Source: Panopea generosa
Lineage: Eukaryota > Mollusca > Bivalvia > Adapedonta > Hiatellidae
NCBI GenBank assembly: GCA_029582155.1
Contig: CM055895.1
Location: forward strand, 20,881,004 to 20,945,003
DNA length: 64,000 nucleotides
Reading direction: 5' to 3'
The notes under the pieces were generated by a model. The model saw only the letters and a program-made list of their open reading frames with translations. It was not told the origin of the DNA and did no database searches. The translations under genes were made by a program, and so were the position numbers. This document shows positions 35,918-48,000 of the stretch, piece by piece (the stretch's first letter is position 1; each line of letters begins with the position of its first letter).

Positions 35918-36034
35918 GCCTTTTAAAACAGGTTGTTGCTTAATACAGGTTATAGAACTAGAAATAGAAAATATGATTGCTTAAGAAAGGTGACTGCTTT
36001 TACAGAGGTAAACGCTTAGACAGGTTAGACTGTA
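35918..36034. mobile_element. Fragment of the TACAGTCAAACCTGT inverted-repeat family
   Basis: aaaacaggttgttgcttaat, gaaaggtgactgctttt and a gttagactgta end correspond to the right arm of the element at 39-492. Confidence 0.5.
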
Positions 36035-36178
36035 TAGAAATGATACAGTTCGTATAAGGAGCCTGTTAAATGAAATAAAACTCTATCCTTTGTACTAAGC
36101 TCCTCACCCTCTCCAGTGCCGTACAGACTTTCCGTGGTAAACATGGACACGTGTGTTCGCACTTTAGTAGCATTTTAG

Positions 36179-36345
36179 GGTCCTCCGTGACTGATATAGA
36201 AAAAGTGCTGTCGTATATTACCTACTTACCCCTCACCATTAAGGTTGTGGGTTCGATCCTACCGCGGTCCATAAAGTATTTTAAGAAAGTTAGCCAGTTA
36301 CTTGCGGAAGGACGATGCTTTCGTGATTTTTTTTGGTTAATGTAT
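36179..36345 (+). mobile_element. tRNA-headed SINE with cagttacttgcggaagga central domain
   Basis: An eroded A box in gtcctccgtgactgatatag, B box ggttgtgggttcgatcc, then ccagttacttgcggaaggac. It belongs with the elements at 8,030-8,222 and 17,217-17,451. Confidence 0.72.
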
Positions 36346-37869
36346 CTGTAGTGCAGCAGATGTTTATCTTTTCATCACAGTTACTATATTTGGTAGTAGT
36401 TAAAATACGTACCCTCACTCCATTTAAAAAGTCAGTATCAGTCATTTTCAGATGATATTCATGAAATGACAAAGTTATTTAGATCTTGAATCACATAAAA
36501 GACGGTTTTGTTCATTAATGTAAACTTTTGTCAAAAGGAATGTCGACACACTGTCACAGATTTGATTAACGGAATAACTCTCATGCAGCATATAATTCTT
36601 TAATTTTATATCGACAAAAACGTAGTGTCAATGAATTGATTAGACACAATGATAAACGTTTCTTCTTATTACGGGATCTTGACAGGATCTACTGGATTAA
36701 CTTTGCGATAGATACCTCAATCAAAGTTTGCTTGTCCTGTGGTAACGTGACACGTCTCTTAAATATTCAAAATATCTGCAATGACTTCATCGCAATAAAA
36801 ATAATTCATTATTTGAAACTCATGTCCTTGTGGAGGATTATTTAAATTAGCAAATCAAATCTATTTTTCTTATTTAAACTGTTATTCTGCACGAAGTACC
36901 AATACTTGTTAAAGTTGGAAAAAACGCACCGAAAATGATCCAGGCTAACATTACAGATGCGGCGAATGCTGTTATCCATTCCATTAACGATCGTGACTTG
37001 TTTTTCTTTAACTGCAAAAACAGCTTTGACTCTTTGATGAAATTGAATATGCCTTATGCATAAGCGTGCAGATAAATTCTGTTAGCATTTGCCCGCCAGA
37101 TAAATTATTATTTTCCTTATATAACAGATATTGCAGTTTCCATTTATTCTTAAACAATTTCTTTCCGATGAAGCTTAATGCTACATTCTTTCTTTCTTCT
37201 CTAGTTGTATTGTTAAAGGGCGATACCTGTATCCATTGCTGCGGGGTTGTTTTCACCGTTATGACATAGGCAGTGTTGTACCATATAGTCCCAACAAGTT
37301 GACACGAACGTGCGCTCTTGTGCGTTCAATATGTCTACACTCGCTTCTCTTCTGAAAACATAACAATGCATCACTATAAATTACTTTAAACATTGTGGTA
37401 ATGATATAATTACCGAAAAAAAAGTATTATTACAGTACAACAACCATCGTTATATCAAAACGATCAGCAGCATCAAAGTACTACTACAACCTTGATAATA
37501 TATGTCGCTTAAAAACTACCCTCAACGCAAAATGCAAATTCGAAAACTAAACGATTATTATTGTCCCAGAGTTGGATAACATAATCAATCTTAATCAACA
37601 GTCGTTTGATATTCATCACAACATACGTATAACAACTAAAATAATCTTCTAATAAGACACCCCCACACTTTTAAGTTGGTACGTATGAAAATCCATTTCC
37701 TCGTAAATGGCTTATTTGGCAGGTTAAGCTAGTTTAAACAATATTTTTTTTGTTATTAGCATATAACATATACATATATTCGATATACAGCGATATATAA
37801 CAACAGATCTGAGATGAAAGCTATTTATAGCTTGTACAAAGTCTCTCTTCTGGTTAAGTTCGTTACAAG

Positions 37870-37921
<52 letters not shown>

Positions 37922-40339
37922 TTGTAAATATGGTTGTTATATAATGCCTAATCGGTTAGGCCTAAATAAATTGCCTGTTTCCGAATTCATGGCCAAAAAA
38001 ATATGGTAGGTAGGTAGAGATTTTTTTGTTTTATTATTATTTTTTGTTTTGTTTTTTGAAACATGATGTTATGTTGTGTCAATGTATGTTATCTATGTGC
38101 TTTTAATGTTCATGAATGCAAATTTAGATAAAAACAACCAAAAAAACTGATGCTTATGATGTAAACGACTGGTCATTATAGAACATAAAGAAGAAAAATA
38201 CATACCATACGCTTAATAGCATTAAAACACATTTTATTTCATTAATTTCAATGACTGTCACGTGACCAATGACGGTATTAAAGCCCCAGCATCCGATCAG
38301 ACTATCGAATGTAAATTAATTACTCTACAGGGCGTGTTCTATCAACTGGGAGTGTATAATATTGTCTAACAATAGAACATTTATAATAACAGACAGCAAA
38401 ATGTTTGTAAAACAATCAGAAGGTTTACATTGTAACTGATACAGGAATGTTGACTCTGGGGTCAATATCCCATCCCGCTTTAGCATTAGGGGCTATAGGG
38501 TCTTTAATTAATCATTATCAGGTAATTACTGTTTTATCAACGCTATTAAGTGATTAGATAATGTTGTTAACTGATATCAAAGTCATAATGTATATGAACA
38601 TACGTGTCTATTTATTTAAAAAACACAATTCAAGCATTATAACCAGTCTAACAGACATGCCCCAAATCCCTATATATATTAAAGTTGGTATAGCCCATTA
38701 GGAATTATTCAGTACATTTTGGCGGGAAATTAAAAATACATATATATAAATATTAAGAATGTTACTTGTTATGTGCTGATATTTTTGTCACTTTTAGCAA
38801 TTATACTTGGATATTATAATAATACTGGGACGTTATTGATAAAAAGGTTATATTCAACACTTTGTTGAATATATTAGAAATTAGACTAATGTTGATGTGA
38901 TTAAAAACTGCAAAAGGTGTCTTTTATCAACACAATACCTCAAATCATACCTTGGATACAAAGTTGTGTGATAGAAACTGTGCTAATAATAAACTTTAAC
39001 TAATGTTGTTGTTTTATCATACATGTGTATCAACTTTAAATTATAAATTGTGGTGATTATGAACAATGTCAAGGCCGTGCATATCAAAAACAAAATAAAA
39101 AGTAAAAACATAATTAAACATTGGTTCCTGTCATAACAATGTGATACACGATGGGAGATAAAACACTTCAACTTCATTAAAGCAGAAATCATGATGAATA
39201 ATTCAGTTGTAATTGAGAATATACGGATAATTAATTAAGAAAAAGACCAGAAATTGTTTTTGATTTGGTAATTTAAGTCATTTTCAAAGCTTTCATTTGA
39301 CAAAAGCCTTATATATATATTCAAGATTTTCCTAGTGAAAACACTGTTTAGTATGAATCTAAAACTATCATTTCTATTTGATGTGATATAATACACATGT
39401 AAAATGATTCATTCACATGCCACCATAAATCGGACATTTTTTAATAAAGAAGAGGAAATATTATATAATTCAATTAAATATGGTGATTATATACTATTGG
39501 TGATTAAAAAAAGATAATAGAAGGAATTACTTAAAAGTTTGGTAAATCTTGCATGATTTGTAGTTTTTATTTAACTATTATATATTAAATACAGCCATGT
39601 GAGCTACATACAGCATGCCAGTTTGTTTACAAACATTGGTCACATGACAGATACTGACTATTATGCTCCTCATCCCAAATTCAAATTTCTCTGTAACTGA
39701 TTGTCTGTTGAAAGCAATAAGTAATAAATTATTGCAGAATTTATTCTGAAAATTTCAGGAACTTTGAGTAATATTAAAACTATGTTGCATGTCAAATTTC
39801 AAATTTTTCAAATTACTCTCCCAGATCTGAATGTGGTTTGAAAAATAAGGGAAAACACTCCTACCGCCATTACCTCCCTTTTATACCCAGGTTGGGTCTT
39901 TAAGGTAAACAAATGTTAGTTTATATGTTCCGCTATAGTTGGTCCATGCGCAAGGAAAGGGTGTTGTTGAAAAATAACAAAAACATCGCGTTTTGTTGAA
40001 CCATTTTGATGGAATTGTTGCAATAAAACTGGATGTATATCCTCAAATATTTTCTTTGGTTTCTTTTCATTTTGAAATTAGGAATTTTGTTGCTTTTTTG
40101 CGGACACGGGTCTCGGTCTCATTTTATGTTTTCATCCGCCTAAAACTTCATCCGTGAACATATTGTAGAATTTTGCTCTAATATGTTTCATTCCACCTCC
40201 ACAACGCCCTCCTAAAAATAATATTTTATCCCAAGTTTCATATTTCATATTCTAGCTTAATTATTTACACTATAATGACATACTATACTTGAACAAACAA
40301 AAGTAATATAATTGAAACAGCTACCTAATGTATTTTATA
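36346..40339. other. AT-rich intergenic DNA
   Basis: No supported gene. A (CA)n run of about 47 bp lies at 37,872-37,918. Short ORFs have no exon-like flanks or recognisable composition. Confidence 0.55.
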
Positions 40340-41006
40340 AGAAAAGAGGGGCGAGTGAAAATATCATAGCTATTATATTTTATTTTCAACACCCCAAATT
40401 TCATATGTTAAATAGTAGGATAGATGAGGTGAATGTGTGTCTGGGGGAGGGAGGGGATACAATGGATATAACATTTTCACCTGTCCATTTTTCCTTATCA
40501 GATAAATTACATAAATAAATTATAAATAAACAGTAAAGTTTTAGTTTGGATAGACAAGATCAGGTGTGGGGGGAATAATGACACAATGGTTATAATAACC
40601 CACCATCTGTTCTTCTTTTTTTTTTTTCAAGTTTGTATCATTTTAAATAAAACTGTAATGCTTTCTTTATCATAACAAAAAGTTTTGCTCAATTTAAAAA
40701 AACACCCCAGGATGTTGGTGATGAAACTATAATGACTATACTATTTTACTCGCCCAGCTTTCCTTATCAAATAAATCATTTAAATAAAGCAAACATATTC
40801 TTTTTGTCTGTTAAGCATATTAAGTCATACTATTGAAGGGAAGCATTTAAACTTGAAATAAGGATAGACACGATGAGTGTGAGTGATAATATAATAGCTA
40901 GAGACGCTATAATATTTTTCACTCCCTCTGTTATTTTTTTCCTTTTAAGTTTGCTTCATCATAAATGCAAGTTTGATGTTTTTTATCATAGTAAGTAGTA
41001 AAATTC
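40340..41006. repeat. Diverged repeat block ending in a palindrome
   Basis: Motifs of the type ataatattttcac(t/c)c followed by ctttccttatcaaataaat recur at spacings of about 130-170 bp (near 40,455, 40,590, 40,735 and 40,900). The left edge carries the same motif inverted (ggcgagtgaaaatatcatag at about 40,350), so the block may be an inverted-repeat element. Confidence 0.45.
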
Positions 41007-41040
41007 TATAATATTTTCACCCGCGGGTGAAAATATTATA
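41007..41040. repeat. Perfect 34-bp palindrome centred on CCGCGG
   Basis: TATAATATTTTCACCCG is followed directly by its exact reverse complement with no spacer. Confidence 0.97.
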
Positions 41041-44000
41041 CGGATAAAAATATTGACTATGGAACGCAGTGGTATTAAAATACGATACCCTGGGCTGCTT
41101 TCAGCACCGTGACAGAGAAAACATGTTTAATGTCTGGTTCCATAAGATTATTCCATAAGATTAACTGCGTGCAAATATGAGGTTGAGCCAGTGTCCATGA
41201 AAATATATTAGTTAACGTTGTCAACTAAGCGCAGTCCTGATAGACTACCATTTTAAGATGTACCCATATGCACGAGCGCTTTCAATCGTGAAACATCGGG
41301 TATTTCCGTATCCTCCGTATAATATATGTATTGCGTAGAATAAAGGCCGAGGTGATCAGATTGGAGCGCTTAATAATGTTTTATGCCTAATAAGCGTCTC
41401 CATGACGTTTGATAAATGAGCGGAAAGGCATCGAATGAAAACAAAAAAATATTTTTCCCCCATAAAATTGGTTAAAAAGAAAATAGAGTCGGTCAGGAAA
41501 CAGGAAACAAACATTTTAGGCCTTATTGGCCTGATCCTAAGTTCAACTAGTGGAAAAGCACGTCATCATTTAGTAACAATATATAAAATTAACGTTATTT
41601 ACTCACATGAAACAAATAACGATCTAATAAAGTCCAAAGATGTAATTACACAAATTACTTTACACGTGTCCACGTGTCGTTTAAATTTATGGCCGGCTTA
41701 CATAACTTAACTTATTGCCCACTTCCGGTTATCATTTTCCTACAATTTATAGTAGAAAGAGTGGTAATTGAAATCACAGCAACGGTACTTCCTATTTTTT
41801 AAATATTTTTAAATGTAGGTTCACAATGTATGATAAATATATAGGGATATATATTTGTAAACAATATATAGATATATAGACATAGATACAAGCAAAACAA
41901 GAATAAAAGACTAAAGAAAATATATCCGTATGAGTACAATATCCAACGTGTATAATCGTACACCGGATATTGCGACCCCCGAAGCGAGGACGAAACTCTC
42001 CATTCCAGCAACGGCCCTATTATTTTTATTGTAAGTGTATCATCTGCTAATTCTACAGACATTCAGGTACTACAAATACTATTTCAAGTAGCTAAGCTTA
42101 CCATTTGCCATGAATGATATTTAATTCGTAGATAAACTATAGTGGTGTGGTCGTGTCATTTGTTGTGTTGACAAACTCTTTACTTCTTTTTTCGTTGATT
42201 TGAGACAATCTACGTACATTTTTCATATCGGTAAAGACAGGCCATGATTCCGGACAGTGGATAAATTTCACTTGCTTAATCGACACATTCCCAGAGATCA
42301 CCTTTTGTCACAATTGTTTTAAGATCAGAATATAAATATTTTATCTCAACAATTATCTATTACGTAACCAACAATGTCCTGTTTGCTCTTCTCAATTTAA
42401 ACCGTCATTTCAGTTTCGGAATTGATAAACATTGTTATCGAGATATTAAGATAGGTTAGAATGACTCTCGTTTCCGTTTCCGCGGTGGCAATCCAACTTA
42501 ACTGTAACAAAAGCGCGGCGAACATTCGACGTGGCTGTTTCATTAAGATTTACACATATGAATAACAAATTGAATTTACCTGCATAATGTGCCGAGTAAT
42601 GGATGGATAAAACATGTCGGTATAGACTCAATACATTTACAGTTCACATCTATTGATTTAACCCCCCCCCCCCCCCCCCTCCCCCAGAAATTCATTCATC
42701 TAAAGGGAATATATCTGCAATATCAGAAACACATTCCCCCCGAATATACCATGCCTATATATTTTCACTGACCCCGTATTTCCGAAAGGATGTCTTTTCA
42801 AACATGTCTTAATAAAATATTGAAAGGGGATTTCACCGTATTACCGAAAGGATAATCTTATCACAGAAAATAACATAAGTAATTTAAAAATGTTATTAAA
42901 ACAGATTTCAATTAATATTAATAAGGGGGAAATGGCAAAAATCGTCCGAAAAATATGTACCGCTAGGGGAAACTGTTAAAGAGAAACTGCGGTAAAATAT
43001 AAAAACAAAACAAAGATAAAACGAAAGCTGATACTTCATAATATAAGTGCCCATATTTTTGATAATTAACGGCAGATGTAAAAAAAAACATTCAGGAACG
43101 CCTTGAACTACGTTAAATAAGATACCCGCGTTGAAACGGTCAGAAATAATATCGTCTGTTGACAGGCCAAAATGACTTATGGGCAAACCCATCCTCAGAC
43201 TTCGCCTCATCTCTACCTCAAGTAACCCCACAAAACCGTTCTGGACTGTCCTCTTTTAAATACGCTAGTCTGTAATATAAATCCATGCTTAAGGAAAAGT
43301 TATATAATATAAAATATAAATGTAATTACTAATTTTAGAGAACGCAGGTGTATCTTATCAATTTGCCAGAAACGCAAAAGAATTATTCTTTAGCCGACGA
43401 GATGGCGGAGACAAGAACATCAAACACATTTGGTTAATTTGTTGTTTCTTTCAATAACTAATGTATATCAAGGTTCAAAGAGCAATATTATTAAAAAAAA
43501 AACAACACATTTCATCACTCCAGCATTAGCTTCTGTAAAAAGACACAGACACAAAACCACACATATTCGATGTACTTGAGATGAAAGCAAATACATTATC
43601 AAACAACCTCTTGCATTAGGCAGCTCTATATGTGATATGAAATAAATTAAAAATGAAGACATTCTAAAAGGGATTTGCCAATGAAGTACTCTTTTCAGGA
43701 CCGATTTTGTGAATAAATTGTAGTTCAGACGTTCATATATCAATTTTAACTTAAAGTTGCCTTCTGAACACCCTCTAAATTAAAAAAAGAAACGCAAAGA
43801 TTATTCCTCTCATAAAATATTATTGTTATAATTATTATTATTTTGATCATTATTATTATTGTTATTGTTATTGCAATAGTGTTAATAAAATTAGTACATT
43901 ATAAATATCATCGTTCAATAAATGATAGCCAATGGACGTGTAATTTATCGTCAAATCTTTAAAAATCAGTTCTGTTCCCGGTCTGTTCTTGTTACTCCCG

Positions 44001-44382
44001 ATGGGAGGTGTTACATACACGTTTTTCTCTTTTCACTTTGTTACATGGGGAAATGTTTGTACATGTGCGTGACTGTCCGTACAAAATGTGCGTCGTGTCA
44101 TATATCACGGTGCCTTTAATACTCGTAACAGTCATTGTACTTTTAGTCAAATACGTTTTTCTATAAATGTCTTCCTGTGATATCATATCAGAATTACAAT
44201 TAGTGGTATTCTTTAGATGATATCATTCTTCATTTGTATGTGATCCCTTTAAATATTTACATATTTACGACTGTGTCATTTTCTTTTTAGTATAAGAATT
44301 ATACTTTTAAGTTAAGGACCCAATATTCGAAATAAGCGTATTCATGTCGCTTATATTGGTCTTCCAAGGTTGTGAGATCATA
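41041..44382. other. AT-rich intergenic DNA
   Basis: No supported gene. It contains an 18-base C run at 42,662-42,679, a short TTAA-MITE fragment at about 42,698-42,860 and (ATT)-rich DNA at 43,820-43,880. Confidence 0.5.
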
Positions 44383-44465
44383 TACAGTCAAACCTGTCTT
44401 AAGCAGCCACTCAAGGAAAAGAGTAAAAATGACCTCTTAAGACAGGTGGCTGCTTAATGCTTAAT
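44383..44465. mobile_element. Fragment of the TACAGTCAAACCTGT family
   Basis: tacagtcaaacctgtcttaa and an inverted partner gacctcttaagacaggtggc about 50 bp on; a minimal copy of the element at 39-492. Confidence 0.6.
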
Positions 44466-44708
44466 AGTATTTTCATGTGAATTTTCTAAATTAGGCATAT
44501 GATCGTATGCTTCAATAAATTTGAATTTGAATCTGAAATGCCATTCAAATCACAAAATGAGAAATAAAAAATGAAAAATGCATTTTCAAATAAAAAGAAG
44601 CCAGGTTTATTTATCACCATTACCCAAACGAAAGGACTTCTAGTTTCCAAATGGGTGCGTTCTGCCCAGAAGCTCGCGGTTAGACGGGAAAAGACGAGCG
44701 TTGTTCCG

Positions 44709-44770
44709 ATTGGCGACGTTGACAAACATGTGACATACCAACGTCACGTGGGTGCTATACTATTACGTCA
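44709..44770 (+). promoter_or_regulatory. Candidate promoter: inverted CCAAT box, E-box and CRE-like sites
   Basis: ATTGG at 44709-44713, CACGTG at 44745-44750 overlapping ACGTCA at 44741-44746, and TTACGTCA at 44763-44770. All lie 115-180 bp before the ATG at 44,887, in a locally GC- and CpG-richer patch. No TATA box is placed convincingly. Motif evidence only. Confidence 0.4.
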
Positions 44771-44886
44771 TTAGTTACCACCTTGGTAACATATTAGGAC
44801 GTTGTCGATATTTTCCTCAGTTAAATTCTCTATTTGATAGAGAAAATGACGGAATATTTGTCTCCTATTCAACGTAAATATGGATA

Positions 44887-45076
44887 ATGGGTAACGTGTA
44901 TAGTCGCGGCACTAAGTCGCCGGAGAATGCGGCAGATTCTCCGAAAAAGAAGAAAAGCGCGGGGAATTGGTTCCGAAAGAAGATTCTGCATAAAAATTCT
45001 CCAAAAGTTGGCTCCGCCGTAATATTGTCAGGTGTCCCGAACCAGGGTACAGACACAATAGAAGAAATGGCAGAAG
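44887..45076 (+). CDS. First coding exon of the giant repeat gene
   Basis: 63 codons plus one base, donor GTACGT. Features are MGNVYS, ADSPKKKKSAGNWFRKKILH and an acidic end DTIEEMAE. The context before the ATG (gataATGG) is acceptable, and no earlier in-frame ATG extends the frame. Confidence 0.75.
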
Positions 45077-48000
45077 GTACGTTGTGCAATACTGGTTTTC
45101 ATGGCTTCTACTGTATGTGTGTCACTGTGTGTATCACTACTACAAGGCAACATTGGTGTTGGGGCGCTTCAATTATTGGGGGTAAACTAACTGTGTGCTC
45201 CTGTATAATACTGCTTTACAGAGATAATCTCATTGTGTGTGTTTTTTTATTAAACTGCTTTACAGAGATAATCTAACGGTGCGCCCAGCTTTACAGAGAT
45301 AATCTAACGGTGCGCCCATTTACTGCTTTACAGAGATAATCTAACGGTGCGCCCATTTATAATACTGCTTTACAGAGATAATCTCACTGTTTTTTTTTTA
45401 TTAAATTGCTTAACAAAGATAATCTTACTGTGTGCTACTTTGTAATACTGCTTTACAGAGATAATCTAACGGTGCGCCCATTTATAAAACTGCTTTACAG
45501 AGATAATATAACTGTCTGTTCCTTTATAATAATGCTTAACAGAGATAATCTAACTGTGTGTTTCTTTATTATACTGATTTACAAAGATAATGTTATGGTG
45601 AGTTCCTTAATAATACTGCTTTACAAAGATAATCTAACTGTGTGCTACTTTGTAATACTGCTTTACAGAGATAATCTAACGGTGCGCCCATTTATAAAAC
45701 TGCTTTACAGAGATAATCTAACTGTGTGTTCCTTTATGATACTGCTTTACAGAGATAATCTCACTGTGTGTGTTTTTTTTTAAACTGCTTTACAGAGATA
45801 ATCTAACTGTGTGTTACTTTGTAATACTGCTTTACAGAGATAATCTAACGGTATGCTTCTTTATAATCTGTGTGTTTCTTTATAATTCTGCTTTACAGAG
45901 ATACTCTAACTGTGTGTTCCTTTATAATACTGCTTTACAGAGATAATCTAACTGTGTGTTTCTTTATGATACTGCTTCACAGAGATAACCTCACTGTGTG
46001 TTTCTTTATGATACTGCTTCACAGAGATAATCTAACTGTGTGTTCCTTTATGATACTGCTTCACAGAGATAATAAAACTGTGTGTTCCTTTATAATTCTG
46101 CTTTACAGAGATAATCTAACTGTGTGTTCCTTCATAATACTGCTTTACAGAGATAATCTAACTGTGTGTTCCTTTATAGTACTGTTTTACAGAGATAATA
46201 TAACGGTGTGCTTCTTTATAATACTGCTTTACAGAGATATTCTAACAATGTTTTCCTTTCTGATACTGTTTTACAGAGATAATATAACGGTGTGCTCCTT
46301 TATAATACTGCTTTACAGAGATATATAACGATGTGCTCCTTTATGATACTGCTTTACAGAGATACTCAAACTGTGTGTTCCTTTATGATACTGCTTTACA
46401 GAGATAATATAACTGTGTGTTCTTTTATGATACTGCTTTACAGAGATAATATAACTGTGTGTTTTTTTATGATACTGCTTTACAGAGATAATATAACATT
46501 GTGTTCTTTTATGATACTGTTTTACAGAGATAATGTAACGGTGTGTTCTTTTATGATACTGCTTTACAGAGATTATATAACTGTGTGTTCTTTTATGATA
46601 CTGCTTTACAGAGATAATATAACTGTGTGTTCTTTTATCATACTGCTTTACAGAGATAATATAACTGTATGCTCCTTTATAATTCTGCTTTACAGAGATA
46701 ATCTAACTGTGTGCTTTGTTATAATATTGCTTTACAGAGATAATCTAACGGTGTGCTCCATTATAATACTGCTTTACAGAGATAATATAACTGTGTGGCC
46801 ATTTATAATCATGCTTTACAGAGATAATCTAACATTGTGCTCTTTTATAATACTACTTTACATTGAAATTATATAACAGTATGGTCCTTAGTAATTCTGC
46901 TTTACAGAGATAATAGAATGTTTTGTTCCTTTATGATACTGCTTTACAGAGATCATCTAACTGTGTGTTCCTTTATGATACTGCTTTACAGAGACAATCT
47001 AACTGTGTGTTCCTTTATGATACTGCTTTACAGAGACAATCTAACTGTGTGTTCCTTTATGATACTGCTTTACAGAGACAATCTAACTGTGTGTTCCTTT
47101 ATGATACTGCTTTACAGAGACAATCTAGCGGTGTGTTCCTTTATGATACTTCCTTTATGATACTGCTTTACAGATATAATCTAACTGTGTGTTCCTTTAT
47201 GATACTGCTTTACAGAGCTAATCTAACTGTGTGTTCCTTTATGATACTGCTTTACAGAGACAATCTAACTGTGTGTTCCTTTATGATACTGCTTTACAGA
47301 GATAATCTAACTGTGTGTTCCTTTATGATACTGCTTTACAGAGACAATCTAGCGGTGTGTTCCTTTATGATACTGCTTTACAGATATTATCTAACTGTGT
47401 GTTCCTTTATGATACTGCTTAACAGAGCTAATCTAATTGTGTATTCCTTTATGATACTGCTTTACAGAGACAATCTAACGGTGTGTTCCTTCATGATACT
47501 GCTTTACAGAGACAATCTAACTGTGTGTTCCTTTATGATACTGCTTTACAGAGATAATGTAACTGTGTGTTCCTTTATGATACTGCTTTACAGAAATAAT
47601 CTAACAGTGTGTTCCTTTATGATACTGCTTTACAGAGATAATGTAACTGTGTGTTCCTTTATGATACTGCTTTACAGAGATAATGTAACTGTGTGTTCCT
47701 TTATGATACTTCCTTTATGATACTGCTTTACAGATATAATGTTAATGTGTGTTCCTTTATAATACTACTTTACATAGATGATATAATACTGCGGTCCTTT
47801 ATGATACTGCTTCACAGAGATAATCTAACTGTGTGCTCCTTTATAATACTGCTTTACAGAGATTATCTAACTGAGCACTGTTTTGCAAAGGTAATTTAAC
47901 TGTGTCCTTGTGCTCACGTTTGTTATTCTTTTAATGTAAAAAAATATTGAAATATCCTTGAGGTCTTCATTGAAATCCTGTATGAAAATATACTTTATCT

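Noticed and set aside
37008-37269. Overlapping 67-82-codon ORFs on both strands
   Set aside because: Chance open frames in AT-rich intergenic DNA with no exon borders or similarity recognised.
45406-47899. Long + strand ORFs with LTVCSFMILLYRDN-type repeats
   Set aside because: They come from a 42-bp tandem (a multiple of 3), are broken into several frames, and lie between two exons whose phases match each other. No start context or exon borders support a protein.
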